From Xanthobacteraceae bacterium (GTDB lineage Bacteria; Pseudomonadota; Alphaproteobacteria; Rhizobiales; Xanthobacteraceae), in contig JAHBZB010000002.1 in the NCBI GenBank assembly GCA_019635635.1, positions 186,001 to 250,000 on the forward strand: a DNA stretch of 64,000 nt. The letters are read 5' to 3'. Shown here one piece after another: positions 52,143 through 60,958 of the stretch. The translations under genes and the position numbers were made by a program. Each line of letters opens with the position of its first letter. The first letter of the stretch is position 1. The notes beneath the pieces are model-generated. The model searched no databases. It saw nothing but the letters and a program-made list of their open reading frames with translations, and had not been told where the DNA came from.

Positions 52143-53484
52143 ATTGTACCCCCATCGATGGCAGCGTGACCGCAATCGCGAATGCGAGCGTGCAGATATT
52201 GGCGAGCGTGGTGAAGCCGCTGGATTCGGTTACGCCATTGAGAAGAACGAAAGCGAGCATCGCGAACATCACACGATCACCGTGCAGGATCGTTCGCGCG
52301 CTGACGCCCGCAACCGTGAGAATGAAGAGAATGAGGCCGGTCCAGCCAGTGGTGAGCAGAAGCTGGAGCGCGAGGTTATGCGCGTGCGAGGTAGCAAACC
52401 CGATCGAGTTTGCGTATTCCGGCAGCACGAATACCGAGCTGCCATAGCCGTAGCCGGTCCAGGGCCGCTGCTCGACGAGTTTCAGCACCGTGTACCAGAT
52501 CTCGGTGCGCCCGGTGAGCGAGGTCAATTCGTCCGCGCCGCCGCTGCGCGACACAACTTTGAGCAGTATCTCGTCGCTATAGGGAAGAAGAATGGATGCC
52601 GCGACGAGCCCGAGCGAGATCAGCAAGAGCGCGATATGCAGCCGCCGCCATGTCAGCACGTAAGTCATGAATACGATGAGCAGCGTCATCGCCAGCGGCG
52701 TACGAGAATTGGTCATCACCAGCGCCGCACCACAGATAATCGTGGCGAGCGGCACAAACGACCAATGCATACGATGAAATTCGCGCGCATAGAGGCCGAT
52801 CACCACCAGCGCGAAGGCGGCGATCAGCGCCATGTTGTTGGCGCTGCCTGCGATACCCGCAAGCCGGCCGCTGACGAATTTCTCCTCGTTCAGCCAGTAG
52901 ACATAGCGACCGAACTCCGGAATCGCGAAATAGACGATAATCGAGATGAAGCAAAATGCGACGATCGCGAGCACAATGGTCGTGAAGACCTCCAGCGGCT
53001 CGAACATCGAGAACACATAAGCGCAGAAGATGACGCAAGCGAATACCGTGAAGGCGGACACGAACGTATAGGTCGGGTTCGGCGAGACCAGCGCGGTCGC
53101 GAACAACCAGATCAGAAAAAGCATGCAGGGCAGATTGAACGGTGTCAGCATGCTTTCGAGCCAGCGCCGCGCATGAAGCGCGGCGACCCCCGCTACCGTC
53201 GCCCAGACTGCGATTTTCAGGATCACCTGAAAATCGACATCCTTGTCCTGATAGCCGCGAATGCGGAACACCGCCTGCATCAGGAACACGGCGACGAAGA
53301 GATGCATCAGCGTCGAGAAGCGATGGCCGCGCAGGATGCCCCACACGAGAATTGCCATCAGCGTCACCGCCGGAAGCGCGACCAGCACCGGCAGCGAGCC
53401 GGGATCGGCGATAAAGATCGCGCCGATCACGGCCGCGAAGACGGCAGCGATCAGGAAGGCGACGTTGCGGTCAGCCGCGCTCAT
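52105..53484 (-). CDS. O-antigen ligase/polymerase-like membrane protein
   Basis: This 459-residue protein has 11-12 hydrophobic segments and the O-antigen ligase-family loop (WTGYGYGSSVFVLPEYANS, then SHAHNLALQLLLTTGWTGLILF). In exopolysaccharide loci this family acts as Wzy polymerase or ligase. The ATG at 53484 overlaps the flippase stop; the upstream extension is out of place. No other polymerase is seen in the locus, so a Wzy role is likely. Confidence 0.85.
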   Translation of the reverse strand: MSAADRNVAFLIAAVFAAVIGAIFIADPGSLPVLVALPAVTLMAILVWGILRGHRFSTLMHLFVAVFLMQAVFRIRGYQDKDVDFQVILKIAVWATVAGVAALHARRWLESMLTPFNLPCMLFLIWLFATALVSPNPTYTFVSAFTVFACVIFCAYVFSMFEPLEVFTTIVLAIVAFCFISIIVYFAIPEFGRYVYWLNEEKFVSGRLAGIAGSANNMALIAAFALVVIGLYAREFHRMHWSFVPLATIICGAALVMTNSRTPLAMTLLIVFMTYVLTWRRLHIALLLISLGLVAASILLPYSDEILLKVVSRSGGADELTSLTGRTEIWYTVLKLVEQRPWTGYGYGSSVFVLPEYANSIGFATSHAHNLALQLLLTTGWTGLILFILTVAGVSARTILHGDRVMFAMLAFVLLNGVTESSGFTTLANICTLAFAIAVTLPSMGVQYANHPAYQRRFS

Positions 53485-54746
53485 GCGTTTCTTTTCCACG
53501 CCAGCATGAGCGCGGTGCCTGTGACCGCGATCAGCCAGCCGAGCGCACAGGCGGCAATCGCTCCGATCTCGGCGTACAGACGAACCAGCGGGAACGCGGC
53601 GGCAATCGCGACCGCCGATGCGATGCCGCGGATTATGAAATAGCCCGCGAAGCGGTGCCGCGCGTAAACCAGCGACTCCAGCGGCATCGAAATGCTCAGG
53701 AGCACATAGGCCGGCACCCATGCGATCACCGCCGCGCCATGGCCCGCGAACTTGTCACCGTAGGCCAACGCGAGCAGATGCTCGGCGCCAAAGCCGGCTG
53801 CCGCGCCGAACACCACACCGACCACCGCATAGATACCCACGAGCCGCCATATAAAATGTGCGGCGCGTTTTCCATCCTTGGCTTCCGCGAACAAATTCTT
53901 GTCGGCGACGTCGAACCCGCGCAGCAAAATCTGGAGCGGCTGCATGAGGCTGCGCGCCGCAACGAAAATTGCGGCATGAACCGGCGCTGCGACCGCACCC
54001 AAGATCAGAAGCGGCAAGTGGTTGTAGCCGGCATAGGTCGCGGTCGCCGCGACCGCCCAGCCGCCATATTTCTTCGTGTCGGCGAGAAGCAAGCGTGCGC
54101 CCTGCTTCGGCGCGAGGCTCCGCGCGAGCAGCGCGACTGCAATCGCGTGAACAATCATCGTCGCGCCAAGCCCGCCGAGCATCCATTCGTAGCGGATCAT
54201 GCCTTTGAGCGCGGCAACCGATAACGCCGCCGCCGCGGCCGCATAAAGCATCGCACCGGCGAGCAGCAGCAGCGGCTTTCCGATCTTCACCAGAAAGGCG
54301 CGCGCGAACTCGAGTTGCAGGTAGATCAGCAAGCATGCGGCATTGGACAGTGCCGCGAGAAAAGCGAAACGCGACAACGAGGTGTAAGAGATGCCAAGCG
54401 CGGCGGCACCCGCGAGGACCGCGAGCAGAAGAACGAGCGCCTGCTCGGCAACGACGCCACCCCGGTTTCGCCCTGCCCACTCCGCCGTCCGCAACATCAG
54501 CGGAATCGTGACGGCATGACGTTGCAGGCCCTGCACCATCAAACCGACCGAAAGGCCGATACCGTAGGCCGCAAGTTCGTCGGCGCCGAAGGCACGGCCG
54601 ATCGCAATCGTCAGCCCGAAATTAGTGAGGGCGACGAGAAGCTGATCACCGACCGTGGCAAGGCGCGTCGCCGTGCCACGCAAGCTTCCCGTCAGCCGCT
54701 CCCTCTTCCGGGCCGCTACCTCCGGCTCCCCTGTGGCAAGCGTCAT
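53481..54746 (-). CDS. Polysaccharide flippase (Wzx-like, MOP superfamily)
   Basis: This 421-residue protein has about twelve hydrophobic segments with the MATE/Wzx layout and moderate similarity to lipopolysaccharide biosynthesis flippases. It probably moves the lipid-linked repeat unit across the inner membrane. The ATG at 54746 overlaps the methyltransferase stop (ATGA), which decides it over a GTG at 54767. Confidence 0.82.
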   Translation of the reverse strand: MTLATGEPEVAARKRERLTGSLRGTATRLATVGDQLLVALTNFGLTIAIGRAFGADELAAYGIGLSVGLMVQGLQRHAVTIPLMLRTAEWAGRNRGGVVAEQALVLLLAVLAGAAALGISYTSLSRFAFLAALSNAACLLIYLQLEFARAFLVKIGKPLLLLAGAMLYAAAAAALSVAALKGMIRYEWMLGGLGATMIVHAIAVALLARSLAPKQGARLLLADTKKYGGWAVAATATYAGYNHLPLLILGAVAAPVHAAIFVAARSLMQPLQILLRGFDVADKNLFAEAKDGKRAAHFIWRLVGIYAVVGVVFGAAAGFGAEHLLALAYGDKFAGHGAAVIAWVPAYVLLSISMPLESLVYARHRFAGYFIIRGIASAVAIAAAFPLVRLYAEIGAIAACALGWLIAVTGTALMLAWKRNA

Positions 54747-55456
54747 GCCGCCGTCGGCCGCCGACACAGGAAGATTTTTTCGCCGCGCGAAAGGCCATAG
54801 CGCGAGACGTCAGGCTCGACCGCGGTGAATTCGGCAACGTCGAAACCGGGTGCGGCGAGCCTCACGCGCGCGTCGCGTCCGAAAAAGCGCGCGTGATCGT
54901 GCTGACCGAAATAAAGCAGACGCTCCGCCTGCGAGGACTTGGTCGCATCCTCGAACGTCTCGTCCCATCCTTCGATGATGGGAAACATCGCGATCAGGAG
55001 GCCGCCGGGGCGAAGCACGCGATAGAGTTCGGGAATGGCCTTCCTGTCGTCCACGTGCTCAAGCACATGCAGGCACACGACGACATCGTATTGCTCCTTC
55101 CCGATCTTGAGTGCTTCGATATTCTCCTTACGATCCACGCCGGGTGCGAAAAGATCGGCAGTCGTGTAGCTTTTCGGTCTGCTCTCATCGATCAGTTCGC
55201 GGATCGGCTTCTCCGGCGCGAAATGGAGAATATCCCTGCCTTTGAAGAACTCCTGCTCGACATTGGCGATCGCGAGCAGCCTGTGCCGCTCGAGCGAGCC
55301 GCATTTCGGGCAGTAGATGTCGCAAACATAAGGATAGCCGTAGCCGAGAAAGTTCCCTTCGTAGCCGCAGAGCGAACACTCGCGCGGGAACTTCCCGAAC
55401 GCGCCGCGCACCGAGCGCGAGAGGAATTTCAAGGAGCGATAATAATTTCGAAGCAT
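54743..55456 (-). CDS. SAM-dependent methyltransferase with N-terminal cysteine motif
   Basis: This 237-residue class I methyltransferase has an N-terminal Cys module (CSLCGYEG, then CDIYCPKCGSLERHR), which looks zinc-binding, and a methyltransferase core with YDVVVCLHVLEHVDD and YRVLRPGGLLIAMFPI. GGAGG at ideal spacing supports the ATG at 55456. It probably methylates a sugar of the polymer. It is the first gene of the convergent minus-strand half of the locus. Confidence 0.85.
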   Translation of the reverse strand: MLRNYYRSLKFLSRSVRGAFGKFPRECSLCGYEGNFLGYGYPYVCDIYCPKCGSLERHRLLAIANVEQEFFKGRDILHFAPEKPIRELIDESRPKSYTTADLFAPGVDRKENIEALKIGKEQYDVVVCLHVLEHVDDRKAIPELYRVLRPGGLLIAMFPIIEGWDETFEDATKSSQAERLLYFGQHDHARFFGRDARVRLAAPGFDVAEFTAVEPDVSRYGLSRGEKIFLCRRPTAA

Positions 55457-55633
55457 GTAAACCCTCCGCTGCCCGCCTAGCCCGAGGAGTCTTTGAGACA
55501 CGCGGTTGCAAATATCCGTTCGTGCAGTGGCGAAAGTTCGGCGCGCTGCGGAAAATGATGTGGCGCAAAAGTTCCATCGTTCCTGTCATGCCGCGCCACG
55601 CTGCGGTCGCAGTACGCTGCCACAGAGCGCTCC

Positions 55634-56923
55634 ATGCCGGTGCGCATTTCAAACAAATGCAGAACAGCCGCAGCGCGATTCCTTCTCGCGCTATCGCTCG
55701 CCTGTGGCGCGATTTTCGGCAGCGGATATTCCCAAGCCACTGCATTCGAAATCGGCCGCGCGATCAACATTGCACAGTGGTTCACCTGGCCGCGCTATGA
55801 AGCGGCGCCCGCGACCGGCATCTTGTGGCCGCCCTACAAGAATGTGCCGCGGCCACCTGACGAAGCCGAGTTGGCGGCACTCAAGCGAAGCGGTTTCGAT
55901 ACCGTCCGTCTTCCGGTCGATCCGGCGCCATTCATCGTGTTCGAGGGCGAGCGGCGCGAAGAAGTCTATCGCATCTTGTTTTCGGCACTTGCGAAAATCC
56001 GCGGAGCCGGTCTCAACGTCATCGTCGATCTTCATCCGAACAGCCGCCATCCGGTTTGGGGCCAGCACGCCGTCGCCGCGGGGATCGTCTCGCCCGCCTT
56101 CTCGGCCTATCTCGGCGTCGTCGAGGAAATGGCGCGCCGGCTCGACGCTCACGCAAAACATGCCGCACTCGAACTCATCAACGAACCGCGCGTGAAATGC
56201 GCCGGCGCGGAGCAGTTGCGCTGGCAGGCAATGGCAAAACGGCTGGTCGGAAGTGCGCGCGCGGGAAGCAAGCGTTTAACACTCGTCCTCACGGGCGCCT
56301 GCGTCTCATCGCTCGAGGGACTGCTCGCGCTCGACCCACAGGCAATCGGCGATCCGAACCTGATTTATACGTTCCATTTCTACGACCCGTTCAGTTTCAC
56401 GCATCAGGGCGCGAGCTTCATTCCCTGGCCCGACAAATATCTCGACGAAGTTCCGTGGCCCGCTTCAAAGCGGCCGATCGAGCAATCGCTCGCCTTGATC
56501 GAGAAGCGCGTGGCCGCGGCACCGAAGCTCGACGATACTGCGCGACAGCGCGCTGCCGACGGGGCGCGCGCGAACCTGCAAAAGTATTACCGCAGCAATG
56601 CGGGTGCCGCGCTGATCAGCGAACGCTTCGCGAAAGTCGCGGAATGGGCGAAGGTGCACGATATTCCCGCGAAACGGATTTTTGTCGGCGAGTTCGGCGT
56701 CATCCGAAAAGCCGCAGGCTCGGCCGGCGCCCTATGCGAAGACCGGATGCAATGGCTCCACGATATCCGCGCAACCGCCGAGCAGTTCGGATTCAACTGG
56801 GCCTACTTCAACTACGACGGCGCATTCGCCATCGTGAAGACCGACACCGACCGCCGCCTCGACCCGGATGTGCTCGCGAGTCTCGGATTGCTGAATAAGA
56901 CTGTCTGCCAAGACGGCGAATAG
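55634..56923 (+). CDS. Secreted glycoside hydrolase family 5 (endoglucanase-like)
   Basis: This 429-residue protein has an N-terminal signal peptide (RFLLALSLACGAIFGSGYSQATA) and a GH5 catalytic domain. The acid/base is Glu184 in ELINEPR and the nucleophile is Glu353 in FVGEFGV, with VIVDLHPN earlier. GH5 enzymes cut beta-linked glucans or mannans. In exopolysaccharide loci they trim or release the polymer. The ribosome site is weak. Confidence 0.9.
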   Translation: MPVRISNKCRTAAARFLLALSLACGAIFGSGYSQATAFEIGRAINIAQWFTWPRYEAAPATGILWPPYKNVPRPPDEAELAALKRSGFDTVRLPVDPAPFIVFEGERREEVYRILFSALAKIRGAGLNVIVDLHPNSRHPVWGQHAVAAGIVSPAFSAYLGVVEEMARRLDAHAKHAALELINEPRVKCAGAEQLRWQAMAKRLVGSARAGSKRLTLVLTGACVSSLEGLLALDPQAIGDPNLIYTFHFYDPFSFTHQGASFIPWPDKYLDEVPWPASKRPIEQSLALIEKRVAAAPKLDDTARQRAADGARANLQKYYRSNAGAALISERFAKVAEWAKVHDIPAKRIFVGEFGVIRKAAGSAGALCEDRMQWLHDIRATAEQFGFNWAYFNYDGAFAIVKTDTDRRLDPDVLASLGLLNKTVCQDGE

Positions 56924-56940
56924 CCTTGAAAAGCTGCCGA

Positions 56941-56974
56941 CGAAGCTGGCGGCGTTTACGCGCCGCCAGCTTCG
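56941..56974. terminator. Bidirectional stem-loop terminator
   Basis: A 14-bp perfect stem (CGAAGCTGGCGGCG with CGCCGCCAGCTTCG) encloses a 6-base loop between the convergent GH5 (+) and reductase (-) genes. T-tracts are short, but stem strength and position favour termination both ways. Confidence 0.75.
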
Positions 56975-56987
56975 CTTATGGCAGAGC

Positions 56988-58052
56988 TCAGGCGGCCTTG
57001 GCCCGGTTTTCAGCGAGGCGCTTGTCCACCAGAGCAACGATCTCATCCACCAGCGCGCTTTTCAGCCCGACTTGCGCGCCCACGAGTTGGACCAGCTTGT
57101 CGGCACGCTCGATGTTCGGCGCCCCGTTCTGTAGCGCGCGCGCGGCGGAAGCGGGTCGCGACAACTCCATTGCGGCGGCCGCGTATTTCTCAAACGGCAC
57201 CAGCACCTTGGGGTCGGCTCCGATCGCGGTACAGACCTTGATCACGAAGTTATATACTTCGCGTGATTTCTCGATGTCGCTGTGAACCGCCTCCTTCGCG
57301 GTGCGCATTCCATCCGGCGTGATGCAGCGATAATTGCCCGCAAGCAGCATCGCCCATTTTGCCAACGGGACGAAAATCGAATCGTGCACCCGGAGCTTTA
57401 CCGGTAATTCGATCTCGCCATCGCTCGTGGAAAAGCGCGCGGCGTCCACGTCGCGCTCGAGATTTCTCAAAATCTGCGTATCGCCGTCCTCTTCAAATCT
57501 CGCGCACTTGAAGTTCGTCGGCAGCGTCACCAGAAGTTCGTTCGCCTTCCCGTCCGGGGGGCGGATGGCCTGCGGATCGGGACTGTTGAGCGTGATCTTC
57601 CGCGGGTCGATGTCGTCCCAGACCCGAGGCTCGGTATAGGCCGGCTCTAGTGCCTTATGATCAAGGCCGGGAATGCGCCGCATATAAGCGAGCGGTGGCA
57701 TATTCATAATCGACATGCACGGCACCCGAGCCTTACCGACTGCCGAGAGCAACGCGCGAACGTCGCCGGAGCGATATTGCGGCTCCTGCATGCACAGCCC
57801 AACAAGATCGAAGTCGGCCGGATTGACGCCGGCTGCAGGACCCGCCGTGACGTTTCCCGGCAGCTTCTTGGATTCGAGCAACACCAGCTCCGGCCGCCCG
57901 CGAACCGGAAGCCGCACCTTGAATCCTTCCGCGTTGATCAGGTCCGCCTCGGCCGGGAGACACACAAGATGAATGGAGTTCCCTCCGAACAGGAGTTTCG
58001 ATGCGAGCAGTGAGCCATAGGAGGCTCCCAGCATTAGAATGTTATAGGCCAT
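56988..58052 (-). CDS. Ketopantoate reductase (ApbA/PanE)-like oxidoreductase
   Basis: This 354-residue protein has an N-terminal Rossmann motif (ILMLGASYGSLLASKLLFGG) and a C-terminal helical domain as in 2-dehydropantoate 2-reductase. The second glycine of the usual GxGxxG is replaced (GASYGS), so it may be a divergent dehydrogenase rather than true PanE. It follows the dadA-like gene by 53 bp and may share its glycine-controlled message. Confidence 0.75.
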   Translation of the reverse strand: MAYNILMLGASYGSLLASKLLFGGNSIHLVCLPAEADLINAEGFKVRLPVRGRPELVLLESKKLPGNVTAGPAAGVNPADFDLVGLCMQEPQYRSGDVRALLSAVGKARVPCMSIMNMPPLAYMRRIPGLDHKALEPAYTEPRVWDDIDPRKITLNSPDPQAIRPPDGKANELLVTLPTNFKCARFEEDGDTQILRNLERDVDAARFSTSDGEIELPVKLRVHDSIFVPLAKWAMLLAGNYRCITPDGMRTAKEAVHSDIEKSREVYNFVIKVCTAIGADPKVLVPFEKYAAAAMELSRPASAARALQNGAPNIERADKLVQLVGAQVGLKSALVDEIVALVDKRLAENRAKAA

Positions 58053-58105
58053 GTCTCAGTCACTCCTTCTTCAATCCAAGTATTCTGCGTTCTGTTTTCG
58101 CGCGG

Positions 58106-59368
58106 CTAAGCCACCACGGGTCCGTCACCGCTTTTAATCATTTCGGCGACGCGCTTTCCGGTTGCCGCCCCCATCGTCCATCCGAGCGTGCCGTGTCCGG
58201 TGTTCAGCCATAGATTGCTGAAGCGCGACCGGCCGACATAAGGCAGGTTCGAAGGCGTCGCCGGCCGCAATCCCGACCAGAAACTTGCGGCGTCGAAATT
58301 TCCGGCTCTGGGGAACAGGTGCCGCACGTTGCGCAGGATCGCTTCGCAACGCCCATAATTCAGCTGTCTGCCATAACCGGACAATTCGGCCGTACCTGCC
58401 ACCCGCAAGCGATCGCCAAGGTTGGAATAGACCAGCTTGAACTGATCGTCAGTGAGGCTGCGCGTGGGCGCCGTGTTGCTCCGATCAATGGGAATCGTGA
58501 CGGAGTATCCCTTGGCCGGATAGACGTTCAGGTGAACCCCGAGCGGCCGCACGAAATCCGCCGAAAAGCTGCCGAGGCTGACGACAATGTCCCTGCCCTT
58601 CACGGCGCGGTAGCCCTGCGGAGTCATCACCTCGACCGCGTTGATGGACCTCGCTCCCGATTTCAGCAGCGACACGGCTTCGGCATTGTAGAGAAAATCG
58701 GCGCCCATTTCCGCGCAGCGCCCCGCAAGACCCTGCGTGAATTTCAGCGCGTCGCCGCTTTCGTCTTCTTCGGTGAAGGTCGCGCCGACGATTTCGTGAC
58801 GCTGTTCTTCGAAGGCCGGCTCGAGTTGGACGACTTCATCCACACCGATAACGCGGCGATCGCAGCCATGCTTTCGCATAAGCTCGGCTACGCGCGCCGC
58901 TGCTACGAATTCGCGCTTGTCGCGGTAAAAATGAATGATGCCTTCGGAGCGCGAGTCGTATTGAAGTTTCTCGCGCTCCCGAATTTCCCGGTAGAGCGCA
59001 CGGCTTTCGGTCGCGATCTTTACGATTTTCGTCGTGTGGCGATCCGCCCGCCAGGGCATGCAGTCGACGAGAAACTGCGCAATCCACCACCACTGACGCA
59101 CGTCGAAACGCGGCCGAAATAGCAGCGGCGCTTCGCCATCGAACAGCCATTTCAACACTTTCAACGGCGCAGATGGATTCGACCACGGCTCCGCATGACT
59201 GACCGAAATCTGCCCGCCGTTCGCAAAACTCGTTTCGAGTCCTGCCTCCGCGCGGCGATCGATCACACAGACTGATTTTCCGTTTCGAAGATTCCAGTAA
59301 GCAGTATTGATACCGACAATACCTGCGCCAATGACGACCACGTCATAGGTCTTGTCTATTCGCTCCAT
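58106..59368 (-). CDS. D-amino acid dehydrogenase/glycine oxidase-like flavoprotein (DadA family)
   Basis: This 420-residue FAD-dependent oxidoreductase has the dinucleotide motif VVVIGAGIVGINTAYWN at the N-terminus and the DAO fold, ending WLNTGHGTLGWTMGAATG as in DadA. DadA oxidises D-amino acids to 2-oxo acids with electrons passing to the respiratory chain. The ATG at 59368 has GGAG at 7-base spacing. The tandem glycine riboswitch 43 bp upstream suggests glycine, or a compound derived from it, is the substrate. Confidence 0.88.
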   Translation of the reverse strand: MERIDKTYDVVVIGAGIVGINTAYWNLRNGKSVCVIDRRAEAGLETSFANGGQISVSHAEPWSNPSAPLKVLKWLFDGEAPLLFRPRFDVRQWWWIAQFLVDCMPWRADRHTTKIVKIATESRALYREIREREKLQYDSRSEGIIHFYRDKREFVAAARVAELMRKHGCDRRVIGVDEVVQLEPAFEEQRHEIVGATFTEEDESGDALKFTQGLAGRCAEMGADFLYNAEAVSLLKSGARSINAVEVMTPQGYRAVKGRDIVVSLGSFSADFVRPLGVHLNVYPAKGYSVTIPIDRSNTAPTRSLTDDQFKLVYSNLGDRLRVAGTAELSGYGRQLNYGRCEAILRNVRHLFPRAGNFDAASFWSGLRPATPSNLPYVGRSRFSNLWLNTGHGTLGWTMGAATGKRVAEMIKSGDGPVVA

Positions 59369-59375
59369 GCCAATG

Positions 59376-59417
59376 CTCCAGAGACACCGCTGCACGTGAG
59401 CAACGGCACCCCCTCTG
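59376..59417 (-). promoter_or_regulatory. Expression platform of the glycine riboswitch (ribosome-site sequestration)
   Basis: TCTCTGGA occurs twice on the minus strand: as the 5' strand of the aptamer II P1 helix (about 59497-59503) and at the ribosome site (59376-59384). Both can pair with the single CAGAG (59413-59417). With glycine bound, P1 should hold CAGAG and free the GGAG; without glycine, CAGAG can pair next to the GGAG and hide it. A CCGTTGC/GCAGCGG helix lies between. This predicts glycine-dependent activation of translation. Confidence 0.6.
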
Positions 59418-59590
59418 TCATTGGCCTGAGAGTTTCACCACGAGATCGTCGCGATCTTCGGGCTTACACCGTCGGCGGAAGCAAGCGCTTCACTTTCCAG
59501 AGAATTGATCGGTTGCGGTCCTTTTGCCTGAGAGTTTCCGGGGCGGTTGCTCCTTCGGCGCCAGCCTTCAAGGCTGATCTCTCCCGCGAT
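59411..59590 (-). ncRNA. Tandem glycine riboswitch
   Basis: Read on the minus strand, the leader has both aptamers of a glycine riboswitch. Aptamer I (about 59587-59515) opens with GCGGGAGAGATC, contains GGCGCCGAAGGAGCAA and ends AAACTCTCAGGCAAAAGGAC. Aptamer II (about 59505-59413) opens with TTCTCTGGAAAG and ends AAACTCTCAGGC before CAGAGG. Paired aptamers with this conserved 3' core are diagnostic. It controls the dadA-like gene and probably the reductase after it. The stretch 59591-59808 upstream shows no gene and should hold the promoter. Confidence 0.95.
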
Positions 59591-59808
59591 GTATAAAAAA
59601 CCTGCTTCTCCTCGGTCAGTTCCTGCCTTTCGCACCGGCCTGAGGCGGGCTTTCGGCAGATTTTCACAGCTTCATCGATTCGCGCGGCGAAGCAATATGC
59701 ATCGCCCAGACGAGTCTTCATACTCGGCAGACTTCATTATCATGATGAATTATTTTAAGCTATCCGAAGCAATCCCGGTGGCGATAACGGCCTCGCGGGT
59801 TGTACACT

Positions 59809-60183
59809 TTAGAGGTTATGGGTGAACGCCTCGATCGAGCCTGTGTTGGGACAGTACCGCGGCAGATCGCATGCTCCACGCGCGCTTGCTAGGTTGTCCC
59901 GGCATATTTCCCTGTTGTCGCAGAGCGAGCAGACGCGCTGCATATCCTTCCACACCGAAGGCCATTTCGCCTCGACCACCGCGGGATTGACGCCTTCCAG
60001 CGCAAGGCGCCGGGGCATCGCGACGGGCTCGGAGCCGGCCTGCTCCAGACGGTACAGATCGCCGGCCGTCACGCCAATGTCGCGCGCGAGTTCTTCCACC
60101 TGCGCGGCGTCGAGCGCGTGCAATTCAGAGGCCATAAAAATCCGGCCGATGCGTCCCAGTAGTCCCCTGATCGCTATGGTCAT
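59809..60183 (-). CDS. DUF6455 family protein
   Basis: This 124-residue protein has a helical first half and a Cys-rich second half (CSLCDNREIC, then CDLPRYC), five cysteines that could bind a metal or cluster. It matches the DUF6455 family as I recall it. The ATG has GGAG at 8-base spacing. It is 12 bp downstream of the FixK-type gene and probably co-transcribed. Function unknown; a redox or oxygen-linked role is inferred from context. Confidence 0.65.
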   Translation of the reverse strand: MTIAIRGLLGRIGRIFMASELHALDAAQVEELARDIGVTAGDLYRLEQAGSEPVAMPRRLALEGVNPAVVEAKWPSVWKDMQRVCSLCDNREICRDNLASARGACDLPRYCPNTGSIEAFTHNL

Positions 60184-60195
60184 GATTTCCGCTCC

Positions 60196-60870
60196 TCAAT
60201 GCCGGCAGCGAAGTGCCGTACGATTTCTCAGACGCACCTTGCGCGAGGTCGGCAACTCGATCAGCGCCTTGCGCTCCATGCTGGAGAAAGTGCGCGACAC
60301 GGTTTCGATCGTGAGTCCCAGATAGTCCGCGATGTCCTGACGCGACATCGGCAGGTCGATTTCGTTGCGATCCTTCGAGCGGTCGGCCATCTCGATCAGG
60401 AACGAGGCGACGCGCTCCTTTGCGCTGGAGCGGCCGAGCAGAATCATCTGGTCCTGCACGTGATCGAGTTCGCGCGCGGTCATCAGCCACAACTCGCGGG
60501 CAACCACGGCGTCGGATTGCGCCAGCGCCGTCAACGTCGAGCGCTTGATCGCAAGCACGACGGTGTCGGAAATCGCCTCGGCGGAAAAGCGATGACTGGC
60601 GCCGAGTTCGAGCCCGAAAATATCGCCGGGCAGATAGAACGCGCCGATCTGGCGGCGGCCGTCGTCGAGCAGCGTGTGGGTGCGAACCGCGCCTTTGACT
60701 ACCTTGTAAACGTATCCGGCCGGCTCGTCCTGGCCGTAGATTTCCTCGTTGCGCGCATGGGGCATCTTAATGCCCATGAGTTCGAGCGAGGCCTCGAATC
60801 CCTGTTTCACAGAGGGCAAAACCCCTGCTGCACGAATATCGCTCGGGGCTGGCGGAGCATAAGCAAGCAT
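60196..60870 (-). CDS. fixK: Crp/Fnr-family regulator, FixK type
   Basis: This 224-residue regulator has a cNMP-fold sensor domain (about 30-140, EIYGQDEPAGYVYKVVKGAVR) and a C-terminal helix-turn-helix (SRQDIADYLGLTIETVSRTF). The N-terminal cysteine cluster of oxygen-sensing Fnr/FnrN is absent, so it is FixK-like, controlled through its synthesis. It is divergent from fixL-fixJ, with a FixJ-box-like sequence in between. It should activate high-affinity oxidase and microaerobic genes. Confidence 0.9.
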   Translation of the reverse strand: MLAYAPPAPSDIRAAGVLPSVKQGFEASLELMGIKMPHARNEEIYGQDEPAGYVYKVVKGAVRTHTLLDDGRRQIGAFYLPGDIFGLELGASHRFSAEAISDTVVLAIKRSTLTALAQSDAVVARELWLMTARELDHVQDQMILLGRSSAKERVASFLIEMADRSKDRNEIDLPMSRQDIADYLGLTIETVSRTFSSMERKALIELPTSRKVRLRNRTALRCRH

Positions 60871-60937
60871 TGCGGGCCTCCTGATTTTGTGGAGGAACCG
60901 ATAGCCGCGGGAGATCTGCCGATAAATTCCGGCCGAT

Positions 60938-60958
60938 CCCCTAAGGAATAGTACGTAG
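60938..60958 (-). promoter_or_regulatory. Candidate FixJ binding site upstream of fixK
   Basis: The minus strand reads TACGTACTATTCCTTAGGG, resembling the FixJ target in rhizobial fixK promoters as I recall it (a GTAMGTA half followed by TTYCCTTA). It lies about 70-90 bp upstream of the fixK start, a normal position for an activator site. Both the promoter position and the FixL-FixJ-FixK order support it. Confidence 0.5.

Noticed and set aside
52081-53643. Plus-strand open frame (520 codons) opposite the O-antigen ligase-like gene
   Set aside because: Composition is Arg/His/Asp-rich, as expected for the reverse of a membrane-protein gene; the minus frame has proper membrane segments.
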